A DNA stretch of 64,000 bases from VYFG01 sp965213885. Lineage in GTDB: Bacteria > Pseudomonadota > Gammaproteobacteria > Arenicellales > Poriferihabitantaceae. The position numbers were made by a program, and so were the translations under genes. A model generated the notes under the pieces. That model worked only from the letters and a program-made list of their open reading frames with translations. It searched no databases and had not been told where the DNA came from. Of the stretch, positions 43,601 through 51,752 are shown one piece after another (positions within the stretch are counted from its first letter, which is position 1; every line of letters begins with the position of its first letter). The stretch lies in assembly GCA_965213885.1 (NCBI GenBank), contig OZ243919.1:1-64000 (forward strand). Direction: 5' to 3'.

Positions 43601-44761
43601 TCAGACATATGGCAGCATGTGATCGCTGAGGGTCCTTGCGGCAGCAGATATCTGATGGCACTGCGCAAACCGCCTGGTGGACTCGGCGGACATGGCCGCC
43701 AGCCTGCCTGGATTCTCCAGCAAAGACTCGATGGCTTCGGTGAACGAATCCGCACTTTCAGGGGCTTCGGGATTGTCCACCAATAGACCGGTCTGTCCGT
43801 GGCGAAGGATCTGCCCGATGCCGCCCGAGCGACCCCATACCGCCGGTAATCCCATGGCAAGCGCTTCCAGTGCGGTCATCCCGATCGCTTCGTTGATGGC
43901 TGGCCAGACCAGGAGGTCCGAGACCGACATCAACTGAAGCACGAATTCACTGTCACGTCGGCCCAGAAAATGGATCTGAAGCTCCTTGTCCAGCCGAAAA
44001 TAGTCCCGCACCTGGAGCTCCGCGGCACCGTCCCCCACGACCAGCAGCAACCAGTCCTTACGTTGCATCCGTTCCGCGGTACGGGCCAGTTGTGTATAGG
44101 ATGCGAGCTTGGCGTCGTCTCTCATCATCGCGACGCTCAGCAGCCAGTAGCGGTCCGAATCGATGCGCAGCCGGGAAGCCATCCGCTGGCGGCGGACGTT
44201 GCGGCTAGCGGGATCCGGCGTTTCCGCATCCAGGAACGGCACCAGTGGAACGACCTTGTCACGCACGTCGTCGACGGCCGACAGGGCGGGGAGGTCGATG
44301 GGGTTGAGATTGAAGATTCTCCTGGCCAACCGGATGGCCTCAATCGAGGCAGTGTACCCCATGCCCCACGGTCCACCCGACTGCTTTGCGGCAACCGATG
44401 CCTCGGCGCAGAAGTACGGAATATCCAGTGCCCTGCTCACCACGGGGCCGATCCAGTCCGGAGACTTGTGATAAGGATGATAGCTGAACCAGGCAACCGG
44501 GCGGTTCTGTGGACAGGCAGCCCTGTATCTACTCACAAGCTCCGATGCCGCCTTCTCGCCCCGGATGCGGATCTCCTCCTGGACCCGGGAATCTCCCCGG
44601 CCTTCCCAACTGCGGAAGTCGCTGGCGATTTCGACGTCGAATCCTGCAGTCGCCAAGGCCTTCACAAGCAATGCACCGATCGTCTGATCCCCGGACGGCC
44701 GGGGGGAGCGCGGCGACTTCATCGGTGCATAGAAGGCCAGTTTCGGAATGTGATCCTGCAT
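43601..44761 (-). CDS. GT4-family glycosyltransferase
   Basis: A 386-residue GT-B retaining glycosyltransferase. The N-domain begins KLAFYAPMKSPRSPRPSGD. The C-domain has DWLLLVVGDGAAELQVRDYF, HFLGRRD and the family E-x7-E motif in NEAIGMTALEALAMGLPAVW, followed by the nucleotide-binding loop GGIGQILRHGQTGLLVDN. The gene probably works with the two GT28-like genes and the deacetylase at 36.6-39.7 kb; convergent orientation and the intervening accessory block suggest the set was split. The start codon has no strong ribosome-binding site. Confidence 0.85.
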   Translation of the reverse strand: MQDHIPKLAFYAPMKSPRSPRPSGDQTIGALLVKALATAGFDVEIASDFRSWEGRGDSRVQEEIRIRGEKAASELVSRYRAACPQNRPVAWFSYHPYHKSPDWIGPVVSRALDIPYFCAEASVAAKQSGGPWGMGYTASIEAIRLARRIFNLNPIDLPALSAVDDVRDKVVPLVPFLDAETPDPASRNVRRQRMASRLRIDSDRYWLLSVAMMRDDAKLASYTQLARTAERMQRKDWLLLVVGDGAAELQVRDYFRLDKELQIHFLGRRDSEFVLQLMSVSDLLVWPAINEAIGMTALEALAMGLPAVWGRSGGIGQILRHGQTGLLVDNPEAPESADSFTEAIESLLENPGRLAAMSAESTRRFAQCHQISAAARTLSDHMLPYV

Positions 44762-44983
44762 CGATTCGGAGTCGTGAGTTGCCTGGCAGTGGTGGGTTGG
44801 TACAGAGCGGGTGCTATGCTGAGATGCAGATTTTCATCGAAAATTCATTTCAGGGACATGTAAGAGTTCAATTCCCGGATGATGAATGACAATGAATCGG
44901 CTGTGAAGCCGAAAAATTCACCACCACAAGCCATGGAGCCTGCTCTTCGATGGGGCGGTGCTATGGAAATATAGTTGTTTCCC

Positions 44984-45123
44984 TCACCAAGGCCGAATCA
45001 CGCCGAATCGTTCGAACACCGCCTCGACCGAGATGATGTGAAGCTCGTGCCCCAGGGCCTGGGCGACGAGCATCCGGTCGAAAGGGTCACGATGCTCGCC
45101 GGGCAACTGCCAAAGCAGCAGAT
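44984..45123 (-). pseudogene. VapC (PIN domain) 3' fragment, copy 1
   Basis: The minus strand reads LLLWQLPGEHRDPFDRMLVAQA, then HIISVEAVFERFGVIRPW and a stop at 44984. GEHRDPFDRMLVAQA is the conserved C-terminal part of PIN-domain ribonuclease toxins, holding the last acidic residues. The N-terminal half with the first catalytic Asp is missing. The second copy lies at 53522. Confidence 0.7.
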
Positions 45124-45420
45124 CGCCGCACGGTCCGGCCAGAACGGCTTTCCCCGTTTTACCGCGGGCGGAGTCCCGCGCGAGCCCACCCGCTGGGGAA
45201 GATGGAGGAAACAGCGGATTCCGCGTCAGGGAACCGACTTACTCCTGGTGACCTGTGAAGCCCTGTTGGGTTGGGGCAATTCATCGGCCAGCCCGGGCTC
45301 ATGAAGATTTCTGACGATAGACCTCGCGACGAGGAGCGACCCGCACGACAAGCTCTTCGTCCCGGACTTCGTACAAGATGCGATAGTCGCCGACACGAAA
45401 TCGTCGCAGTCCCCGAAGAT
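44995..45420. repeat. 420-bp duplicated toxin segment, copy 1
   Basis: From ATCACGCCGAATCG (44998) to near 45415, the sequence is repeated at 53522-53941 with about 90 per cent identity by eye plus small indels. It covers the vapC fragment and the 3' half of the RelE-type toxin gene. Here the RelE gene is complete; in the other copy it is cut. Confidence 0.85.
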
Positions 45421-45556
45421 CGCCTTTCAGGGCCATACCGATGCGAGGAGTCTCCGCCAGCTGGTTGATCGCCGCGACGATTTGCGCCCGATCCGGCTTT
45501 GCCATTCGCCGCAGCTCTTTGGCAGCGCTCCCCTTAATTCGTATCGAGAAGCTCAC
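45299..45556 (-). CDS. RelE/ParE-type toxin
   Basis: An 85-residue toxin. It begins (GTG) SFSIRIKGSAAKELRRMAKPD and has LKGDLRGLRRFRVGDYRILYEVRDEELVVRVAPRREVYR, the RelE core: Arg in LRRFRVGDYR and a C-terminal Arg-rich helix with Tyr. It would cleave mRNA at the ribosome. The GTG start lies inside the last codons of the antitoxin gene (23-base overlap), which is common in relBE loci. The longer ATG frame would run through the antitoxin gene out of phase. Confidence 0.82.
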   Translation of the reverse strand: MSFSIRIKGSAAKELRRMAKPDRAQIVAAINQLAETPRIGMALKGDLRGLRRFRVGDYRILYEVRDEELVVRVAPRREVYRQKSS

Positions 45557-45758
45557 GCCGGACCTGGTCCCAGTCCAGCACCGGATCGCTGGGATCGCGG
45601 AGCCGGTCGATTGCGACAGCGAGGTCGTCGAAGTCTTCGAGGTAGTGCTCAACGGCGAGACGGATGACATCCGCCCGGCTGCGGCGAAGCTGTTGCGCAG
45701 CCACATCCAGCGCATCAACCATCGGGTCCGGCAATCGCGCAGTCACCTGTTGGGGCAT
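45534..45758 (-). CDS. Ribbon-helix-helix antitoxin
   Basis: A 74-residue protein. The N-terminus MPQQVTARLPDPMVDALDVA with RRSRADVIRLAVEHYLEDFD is a typical ribbon-helix-helix DNA-binding dimer, and the acidic C-terminus would wrap the toxin. It overlaps the RelE-type gene downstream. It is expected to bind DNA just upstream of 45758, an AT-rich stretch (TTAAATGTAATTTACTGTAA). Confidence 0.85.
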   Translation of the reverse strand: MPQQVTARLPDPMVDALDVAAQQLRRSRADVIRLAVEHYLEDFDDLAVAIDRLRDPSDPVLDWDQVRRELLDTN

Positions 45759-45849
45759 GGCATGATCAATCGTATTAAATGTAATTTACTGTAAGGCGAT
45801 TTGATATTCAACTTCCCAGATTTCGCATGTTAGTAATCGCCGAGACAGC

Positions 45850-45899
45850 CCCAGGCCTCCCACACAGCACCCTGATCGGCATTGCGAACAGCCTTGGGT
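45850..45899 (-). pseudogene. DUF4143 ATPase 3' fragment
   Basis: Roughly 45 bases match the 3' end of the DUF4143 ATPase gene at 56755-56805 (conserved stretch CTGATCGGCATTGCGAACAG). It codes for the equivalent of the last 15 residues. It shows that another copy of this ATPase once stood here. Confidence 0.6.
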
Positions 45900-45944
45900 G
45901 TCCTTCGGGTGTTTTTTTCGGGGGGCGTTATGACTGTATGTACG

Positions 45945-46160
45945 CTACTCCCGGATTGTCTCAAGCCCGGTATCTCCCACGCATTGGAGTTCACGGGATC
46001 TCGCAAGTTGGCGCAGCAGCGCGGTGGCCAATGAGTGACGGAAAGGATGGGCACCACAGGGTTGCCCCGAAGGCGTGCTGTAACCAGCTTCAGCGATGGC
46101 ATTCGTCACTACGGTTGAGACAATCCGTCCCGCTCGGAAGGAGCGCCAGCACCGGAACAC
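45945..46160 (-). pseudogene. Tyrosine recombinase C-terminal fragment
   Basis: The frame holds GYSTPSGQPCGAHPFRHSLATALLRQLA, which contains the conserved H-x-x-R-H box of tyrosine recombinases (HPFRHSLAT). The upstream Arg box and the final catalytic Tyr are missing. It is a relic of an integrase, perhaps of a lost genomic island. Confidence 0.6.
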
Positions 46161-46229
46161 CAGAGCGCTGGAAGATATTTTCTGCGACTACCGGTGGGGT
46201 TGTTCAGGGTCATTGTAGACCAGTGCCAT

Positions 46230-46284
46230 GCCGCCAAAGGGAACCGTCGTCATGGTGACTTTTCCGAGAATGTCATGTCTTGGG
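46230..46284. repeat. Junction motif, copy 1
   Basis: GCCGCCAAAGGGAACCGTCG followed by TCATGGTGACTTTTCCGAGA and ATGTCATGTCTTGGG. The first part recurs at 48561-48606, and the part from CGTCATGGTGAC on recurs at 57810-57845. Here the last 15 bases are themselves repeated in tandem (ATGTCATGTCTTGGG twice). Confidence 0.8.
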
Positions 46285-46327
46285 ATGTCATGTCTTGGGA
46301 TGATGCGAACCAAATTATATGTAGTAA

Positions 46328-46342
46328 CATAGTTATTCTATG
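46328..46342. promoter_or_regulatory. Candidate Phd operator
   Basis: CATAG, five bases, CTATG (46328-46342) is an inverted repeat 11 bases before the phd-type start, in an AT-rich promoter-like stretch. Phd/YefM antitoxins repress their own promoters by binding such repeats. Confidence 0.5.
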
Positions 46343-46353
46343 CGGAAGCCGCC

Positions 46354-46608
46354 ATGACGGTCACAACCCTGACCAGCCGTGAATTCAATCAGGATCTTGC
46401 TTGGGCAAAAAGGGCCGCGGCTTCCGGTCCCGTGGTCATCACCGATCGTGGAAGGCCTGCGCATGTCCTGCTCAGTATTGAAACCTATCGAAAGCTATCG
46501 GGAGAGCGCCGGAGCCTTCTGGATGCCATGTCCATGAAAGGACTCTCCGATATCGATTTCGACCCGCCACGTATCGGCCCGGACATTTCATCGGTTGAAC
46601 TGTCCTGA
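46354..46608 (+). CDS. Phd/YefM-type antitoxin
   Basis: An 84-residue antitoxin. TVTTLTSREFNQDLAWAKRAA and GPVVITDRGRPAHVLLSIETYRKL are the classic Phd/YefM DNA-binding domain. The acidic C-terminus (DIDFDPPRI) would bind a VapC- or Doc-type toxin. The expected toxin gene is not intact downstream: 46609-46738 contains only a short frame beginning MFLL that soon stops. A SEFIR-domain gene follows instead. Confidence 0.88.
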   Translation: MTVTTLTSREFNQDLAWAKRAAASGPVVITDRGRPAHVLLSIETYRKLSGERRSLLDAMSMKGLSDIDFDPPRIGPDISSVELS

Positions 46609-46738
46609 TGTTTCTTCTGCCTCAACGCGATCAAGCTCGTGGCGGGTACTGTGGCAGAGCACTTGCTGCGTCCATAAGCGGGCGAAACAGTCTCTCCCGC
46701 CACGCCTGAGAACAACCCGGACGAGAGGAAATTACAGA
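46609..46738 (+). pseudogene. Possible toxin stub after phd
   Basis: An ATG at 46608 overlaps the phd stop (TGATG) and begins MFLL, as many VapC toxins do. The frame lacks the following DTN motif and ends within about 34 codons. It may be the stub of the cognate PIN toxin, but the evidence is thin. Confidence 0.3.
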
Positions 46739-47662
46739 ATGGCTCCAACAGTATTCGTCTCTTACTCGCATGACAGTGAAGAGCACAAGGCGTGGGTGCT
46801 GCAATTGGCTACACGGCTGCGTCACAACGGGGTGGGCATGATATTGGACCAGTGGAACCTTCAACTGGGACAAGACGTGGCGGGCTTTGTCGAAAGGGGG
46901 CTGTCCGATTCGAATCGCGTTCTATGCATTTGCTCAGGGAATTACGTACGAAAGGCAAATTCAAGGGAAGGTGGAGTGGGATATGAGAAAAGGATAATGA
47001 CAGGAGAAATAATGGACGATCTCAACGCGGATTGGGTGATCCCGGTCATTCGTAACAATCCAGAGGGAGCTTTAGTGCCGACCTTTCTGAGAAGTTGCCT
47101 CTACGTGGATTTTCGAGACGATCGAAGATATGAAGAACAATACGAAGAATTGCTCCGGTCACTACTGGATGAGCCCGTTTTGCCGGTACCTCCAATAGGC
47201 GACAATCCGTTCGAAACGATAAAGCAATTTTCGAACCAGAGGTTCATGCCGAGCTCGGAAAAATATGTCTCTCCCTCGCCCAAGGGGCGCGTCACGTTTG
47301 ATTACTCGAACAACAACGGGCGCTATTGCGTAGGCAGCGGCGAACAATTGTTTGAAATTGATTTGAGTAAGTCGAGCGACTGGAACATACAGCTTCTTAG
47401 CGATCCAAGCAGCATCCGCACTGTGGCAATCGCCAAGGGCTGTGGTGAGATCGAAGACATTGTTGATGCCCGCCAATATGATGGATCATCGAGGATCCGG
47501 TGGCCGAACAATGGACAGGTGGCCGTATTGCAAAATGGGAATGGATATTGGGCAGCAATCAAGGTGCTCGGGATCAAGGACGATACTCGAAGTGATGATC
47601 ATGACGAGGTGACGTTCGAGTACGTCATACAGACGAACGGCTCCCCCTGCTTTGTGCGTTGA
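46739..47662 (+). CDS. SEFIR-domain protein
   Basis: A 307-residue protein. Residues 1-150 form a SEFIR/TIR-like domain: PTVFVSYSHDSEEHKAWVLQLA, RLRHNGVGMILDQWNLQLGQD and SDSNRVLCICSGNYVRKAN, then ADWVIPVIRNN. The C-terminal 150 residues are beta-rich and unrecognised (IDLSKSSDWNIQLL, GQVAVLQNGNGYWAA). Bacterial SEFIR/TIR proteins often act in host or phage defence, some as NAD-consuming effectors; which applies here cannot be read from sequence. The GC content is distinctly lower than in neighbours. ATG 46739 is preceded by GAGGAAAT. Confidence 0.82.
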   Translation: MAPTVFVSYSHDSEEHKAWVLQLATRLRHNGVGMILDQWNLQLGQDVAGFVERGLSDSNRVLCICSGNYVRKANSREGGVGYEKRIMTGEIMDDLNADWVIPVIRNNPEGALVPTFLRSCLYVDFRDDRRYEEQYEELLRSLLDEPVLPVPPIGDNPFETIKQFSNQRFMPSSEKYVSPSPKGRVTFDYSNNNGRYCVGSGEQLFEIDLSKSSDWNIQLLSDPSSIRTVAIAKGCGEIEDIVDARQYDGSSRIRWPNNGQVAVLQNGNGYWAAIKVLGIKDDTRSDDHDEVTFEYVIQTNGSPCFVR

Positions 47663-47753
47663 CCGAGGTTTCGTCCGAAACATCGAGCGCTTGCTGACAA
47701 CCGGGCAGGAAGGGAATTGCGGGATCGGATAGTGGAGGTCCCCCGCATGACGG

Positions 47754-48584
47754 TCACTCCACACGGATATTGATGCATTCGCCCCAGGGTTCGCGGTTCC
47801 AATCCGACGGCGGATCGGACCAATTGATCCAGAGGACAGGAAACGGAGGCTCGGTTTCGGGATAGCGCGAGCACTCCATGTCCGTGAAGTACAGGCACGC
47901 GCCGGGGCAGATACCCCGCTCCTCGAGCCAGGCGAAGCCGGGCCGGAAATCGGTACCGCCTCGCCTGCGAACGACGATCTCCCCGGGCAGGTCGAACGCG
48001 GAATGCTCCGAGGCGTCCCGCACCGCCGCGTCGACCTGCAGCACGATCACGCGATCGGGCTGGATGTCGGCCGCGATCCCGCGCACTTCGGTCCAGAACT
48101 CGGCAAGCAGACCCTCCGGCAGCGCCCCCGACGTGTCGACGATCACGGCCAAGGTGTCGATGCCCTCGGAGCGGATCGACGGGAGGTACAGCCCGCCGTC
48201 GATGAAGCGGCGGTTGGGCGCGCTCCACGAGTAGTCGTTCCGGGCGGCATCGGTCATGTGGCGGCGCAGCAGCGCGCGCCAGTCCAGCCGGCTGAGGTGC
48301 GCGCCGCGCACGGTGGCCTCGGCGGCACCGGGGAGCTTGCCCTCGGCCCTGGCGAGACTCGCGGCCTGATGCATGACTTCGTCCCAGGCCTGCTCCTCAA
48401 GCGCCCGTTGAGCCTCGGACAGCGCCGGGTCCGGGCTTTCGCCGCCGCCGTTGGCCGGGGCGTCCATGACCTCGCCGGTGCCGGACGGATCGTGGCTTGG
48501 CGGCGCATCGCCGGTCGATTCCGAGGGGCCTTGATCCGGATCGTTACTCGGGGCGGTGTTGCCGCCAAAGGGAACCGTCGTCAT
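47754..48584 (-). CDS. VWA-like (DUF2201) protein, N-terminally truncated
   Basis: A 276-residue frame. The C-terminal half matches the VWA-like domain of DUF2201 proteins: TLAVIVDTSGALPEGLLAEFW (MIDAS-like Asp-x-Ser), VIVLQVDAAVRD and GGTDFRPGFAWL. The usual N-terminal metallopeptidase-like domain is missing. Instead the frame starts at a junction motif shared with 46230 and encodes only MTTVPFGGN before a low-complexity Pro/Asp stretch. In complete systems this protein is paired with a MoxR-type ATPase, which is absent. It is probably a relic. Confidence 0.65.
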   Translation of the reverse strand: MTTVPFGGNTAPSNDPDQGPSESTGDAPPSHDPSGTGEVMDAPANGGGESPDPALSEAQRALEEQAWDEVMHQAASLARAEGKLPGAAEATVRGAHLSRLDWRALLRRHMTDAARNDYSWSAPNRRFIDGGLYLPSIRSEGIDTLAVIVDTSGALPEGLLAEFWTEVRGIAADIQPDRVIVLQVDAAVRDASEHSAFDLPGEIVVRRRGGTDFRPGFAWLEERGICPGACLYFTDMECSRYPETEPPFPVLWINWSDPPSDWNREPWGECINIRVE

Positions 48585-48606
48585 GGTGACTTATCCGGGT
48601 ATGTAA
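48561..48606. repeat. Junction motif, copy 2
   Basis: GCCGCCAAAGGGAACCGTCG, TCATGGTGACTTATCCGGGT, ATGTAA. It is identical to copy 1 for the first 32 bases and then diverges slightly. It lies at the truncated 5' end of the VWA gene and 35 bases beyond the AAA/PD-(D/E)XK gene stop. Confidence 0.8.
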
Positions 48607-48640
48607 GGTCCGGTCATGACTCGGACACCAAGGCTCGGGT

Positions 48641-50206
48641 TCAGAGACGTTCTGCATTCAGTGCGAGTAGGTTTCTTTGCTCGCGGCCGAAAACCGCCGC
48701 GACGAGATGGACAGGCTCGCCCCGGTCTCGGTACTTTTCAGCGTAGCCGCGTTCGCGTATTTGCTTCATGGCGCGGTCGAGGGCGAGATCGGCAGCTTCG
48801 CCTTCTTTAGCCATCTTGAATTCGAGTACGAATACCTTGCCGCCGTAGAACATGACCATGTCGGCACGGCCATGACTTGACGAGTCCTCGACGTGCAGGT
48901 CGGCGCCGACGGCGCGAAAGCACAGGTACAACATGGTCGCATAGTGCGCCTCGAAACGGTTGACGCCGCCAGCGTCGTACCACTGGTGCGGAATCCCGGC
49001 AAGCCAGGTTTTGAGCCGCTCACCAAAACCTTCGAAATCCTCCGCCGCAAGCAGATCAAGCAACGCATTGCCCGAACGTATTACTTCCACCTGATCCTGT
49101 CCGGCATGGGCGAGTACGCCCCTGCTGAAACTCAGACGTACTTCCAGATTCGGGAATTCCAGCGTGAACAGTTTATCCACACCGAGGTTTTCCTGCCCGG
49201 TGATAGTCAAATAGCCCGCCTGGAACATCAGCGCCCGCAAGTCGATATTGCCTACGTCGAAACTCGAAATCTGCCCCTCGTTCGCCAGCATCCGCTCAAG
49301 TTTCACCGGATTGTGCTTTTCGTCCACGATCTTTTGGTAGAGCATGTCGGGGGTTCCGGTTTCGTACCAGTGGGCCTTGAATTCGCGGTCGCTGAACAAC
49401 AACAGAATGTCGAAGGGGTTGTAGAGTTTTTCTTCGCCGAGCCAGTGGTAGCCGTTGTACCAGCGGCGGATCTCTTCGCGGTCCAGACCTTCGAGTTCGG
49501 GCGCGAACACGGTGTCGAGGTCGTGGTCGGTGTAACCGCAGATGGCGGCGAATCGCGGATCTAGCGTAATGTTCTTGAGATTGTTCAGGCCCGAGAACAG
49601 GCTGACCTTGGTGAACATGCTGATGCCGGTGACAAAAACGAAGCGGACATACTCGGCGCTTCCCTTGATGATGCCGTAGAAACTGCGCAGGTAGTTGCGG
49701 TTCGACTCCGCTTGCTCCGGGTTGTTAAGGACATCGAGGATCGGTTTGTCATATTCGTCCACCAGAACCACGACCTGCTTGCCGGTCTTGTGGTAAAGCC
49801 GGTCGAGTAGGTCCATCAATCGCCCCGGCCCGTCGAGCGTGGAAGGTGCCGGGTCGAGACCGGCGTTGCGTTCGATGATAGTCAGTTGATTGAGAATGCT
49901 GCCCTCGAGATCGCCCGGTTCGTAATTCTTGCCATCAAAACTCAGCCGCACCACCGGATGCGTCTCGCTCCAATCCCATTGATTGTGGATGGCAAGCCCC
50001 TGAAACAGCGGCTCGTTGCCCGAAAACAGCTCACGCAGCGTGTCGATGAGCAGGCTCTTGCCGAAGCGGCGCGGGCGCGAGAGGAAATAATACTCACCCC
50101 GATCAATCAGTTCGGCGATGAGCGGAGTTTTGTCGACGTAGTAGCAGTCTTTCTCCCGCAGTCTGCGGAAAGACTGGATGCCGATGGGAAGCTGGCGGCG
50201 GTGCAT
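48641..50206 (-). CDS. AAA-ATPase/PD-(D/E)XK nuclease-domain protein 1
   Basis: A 521-residue protein of the AAA-ATPase-like (PF09820) plus DUF1703 type. N-terminus: IGIQSFRRLREKDCYYVDKT, then the Walker A-like loop RPRRFGKSLLIDTL (about 43-56) and Walker B-like VVLVDEYDKPILD (near 145). C-terminus: a PD-(D/E)XK-like site, HGRADMVMFYGGKVFVLEFKM (near 465). Such genes are numerous in some gammaproteobacteria; the function is unknown, and a selfish or defence role has been suggested by their abundance. It is about 80 per cent identical by eye to the copy at 57902-59467, and both share flanking sequence. Confidence 0.88.
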   Translation of the reverse strand: MHRRQLPIGIQSFRRLREKDCYYVDKTPLIAELIDRGEYYFLSRPRRFGKSLLIDTLRELFSGNEPLFQGLAIHNQWDWSETHPVVRLSFDGKNYEPGDLEGSILNQLTIIERNAGLDPAPSTLDGPGRLMDLLDRLYHKTGKQVVVLVDEYDKPILDVLNNPEQAESNRNYLRSFYGIIKGSAEYVRFVFVTGISMFTKVSLFSGLNNLKNITLDPRFAAICGYTDHDLDTVFAPELEGLDREEIRRWYNGYHWLGEEKLYNPFDILLLFSDREFKAHWYETGTPDMLYQKIVDEKHNPVKLERMLANEGQISSFDVGNIDLRALMFQAGYLTITGQENLGVDKLFTLEFPNLEVRLSFSRGVLAHAGQDQVEVIRSGNALLDLLAAEDFEGFGERLKTWLAGIPHQWYDAGGVNRFEAHYATMLYLCFRAVGADLHVEDSSSHGRADMVMFYGGKVFVLEFKMAKEGEAADLALDRAMKQIRERGYAEKYRDRGEPVHLVAAVFGREQRNLLALNAERL

Positions 50207-50556
50207 GGCGCAGGCTCTTCAGTGCGACCCGGGAAGCATACCACGCCGCTGCGCCACGTCCCTCCCGACCAGAGGTTCGTGGCAGGAAAATTTGCCCTGG
50301 TTTGGACCACGGCCGGAGCCGCGGGATCGGTCACTTGTTGATGTTGCGTAGTCCCGCGCAAGCCTGACGCCATTCTAGGCAATTCTCTTACGGTACCCCG
50401 TACGAAACCCGTCCGTCCGCAGTATTTTTGTGGCTTTGGTGATGCGTGAACACGAGCAAACGCTCCCGGCATTCACTCCCCGACCGAGCCTTGGGGTTGC
50501 CTGATCGAACCGCCCGCACCAACATGTCGGCAATGAACGGGGAACTTCCGGTGATT
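50207..50556. other. Interval between AAA/PD-(D/E)XK gene and IS21 copy 2
   Basis: No intact gene. The first 60 bases resemble the upstream flank of the second AAA/PD-(D/E)XK gene (AAGCATACCACGCC shared). Further right, the minus strand reads SPFIADMLVRAVRSGNPKARSG up to the IS21 edge, a possible coding relic. Confidence 0.45.
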
Positions 50557-50922
50557 TGACTATTCCACTGAAATCTGCCACCCAAACCACGCTGAAAGTT
50601 GCCACCCGATCCACGGCAAAGTTGCCACCCTGGACCATGGCGTAAGCCACCCTCATCGGAGCGAAGCGACGCAACGTTCATTGGGCTGAAGGGATACCCC
50701 AGATCAGCCGGTTTCCGGTTGTTTGTGCAAACCGGATGGTAAGCGGGACGCCGGGACATTTCCAGCGTGCCCGGGATTTGCTTTTGAGAAGGTCATCCAT
50801 GACCGGCTTTTCACCCCCGGTCCGTGATGACGGACGGCAAACTGGCTTTGCCGTGCGGCGTTGCGGACAGCAAGCGAAGCGCGGTAGTGGGTGTCGAGGC
50901 CCGTGGCCTGTTATCGTGCCGC

Positions 50923-51690
50923 TCATGATTCCGGGTCCCCGGATCCGTCGTCCCCGAGGGCCCTGGCCTTCCTCTTTCGCATGGACTCGCCCTTGAGGTC
51001 GATCCGGTAGGCGTTGTGCACCAGCCGGTCGAGGATCGCGTCGGCGAGGACCGGGTCTCCGATCGCTTCAAACCAGTTCTCCACCGGCAGTTGGCTGGTC
51101 ACCACGGTAGAGCGGGCCCCGTAGCGATCCTCGAGCACCTCCAGCAGGTCGCGGCGGTTCTGGGCGTTCAGGCCCTCGATGCCCCAGTCGTCAATCAGCA
51201 GCACGGCGACCCGGGACAGGCTGACCAGCAGTTTGGGGTACTGTCCGTCCCCCCTGGCGACCGCCAGATTCCGCAGCAGCACCGGGAAGCGGAGATACAG
51301 GGCGGAGTGCCGTTCCCGGCAGGCTTTCTGCGCCAGGGCGCAGGCCAGCCAGGTCTTGCCCACGCCGGTGGGTCCGGTGACCAGGACGTTCAGTCGGTCG
51401 GACACCCACCGGCAGGACGCCAGGGACTGCATGAGCCGCTTGTCCAGCCCCCGGGGGCTGCGGTAGTCGATGTCCTCCATGGCGGCGTTGTGCTTGAGCC
51501 GGGCCCGCCGGAGGCGTGCGGAGAGCTGCCGGCCCTCCCGCTCGGTGGCCTCCCGGTCGACCAGGAGCCCGAGGCGCTCCATGAAGTCGAGTTCGTCGAT
51601 GCCGTCGGTGCGCATCTGGTCGGCGAGGCCCGCGGCCATGCCGGTGAGTTTCAGGTGCTGGATCTTGTCCAGGGTGGGGTGGTTGAACAT
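50923..51690 (-). CDS. istB: IS21 helper ATPase IstB (copy 2)
   Basis: A 255-residue AAA+ ATPase, nearly identical to copy 1 (differences include MAAGLAD for MAAALAD near residue 20 and RYGAR for RYETR). Walker A GPTGVGKTWLA and Walker B VLLIDDWG are intact. It lies 62 bases downstream of istA. Confidence 0.94.
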   Translation of the reverse strand: MFNHPTLDKIQHLKLTGMAAGLADQMRTDGIDELDFMERLGLLVDREATEREGRQLSARLRRARLKHNAAMEDIDYRSPRGLDKRLMQSLASCRWVSDRLNVLVTGPTGVGKTWLACALAQKACRERHSALYLRFPVLLRNLAVARGDGQYPKLLVSLSRVAVLLIDDWGIEGLNAQNRRDLLEVLEDRYGARSTVVTSQLPVENWFEAIGDPVLADAILDRLVHNAYRIDLKGESMRKRKARALGDDGSGDPES

Positions 51691-51752
51691 GATGGGGTTT
51701 CTTCAGTGAATGGTTGATGGTTGGTTGATGGTTGATCGATCGATGACCGGGG

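Noticed and set aside
45534..45718. 139-codon version of the RelE-type toxin starting at 45718
   Set aside because: The first 54 codons run out of phase through the antitoxin gene and have Ser/Thr-rich shadow composition. The GTG at 45556 gives a normal-size toxin.
47599..48228. 209-codon frame overlapping the VWA gene
   Set aside because: Arg/Gly-rich out-of-phase shadow of the VWA-like coding sequence.
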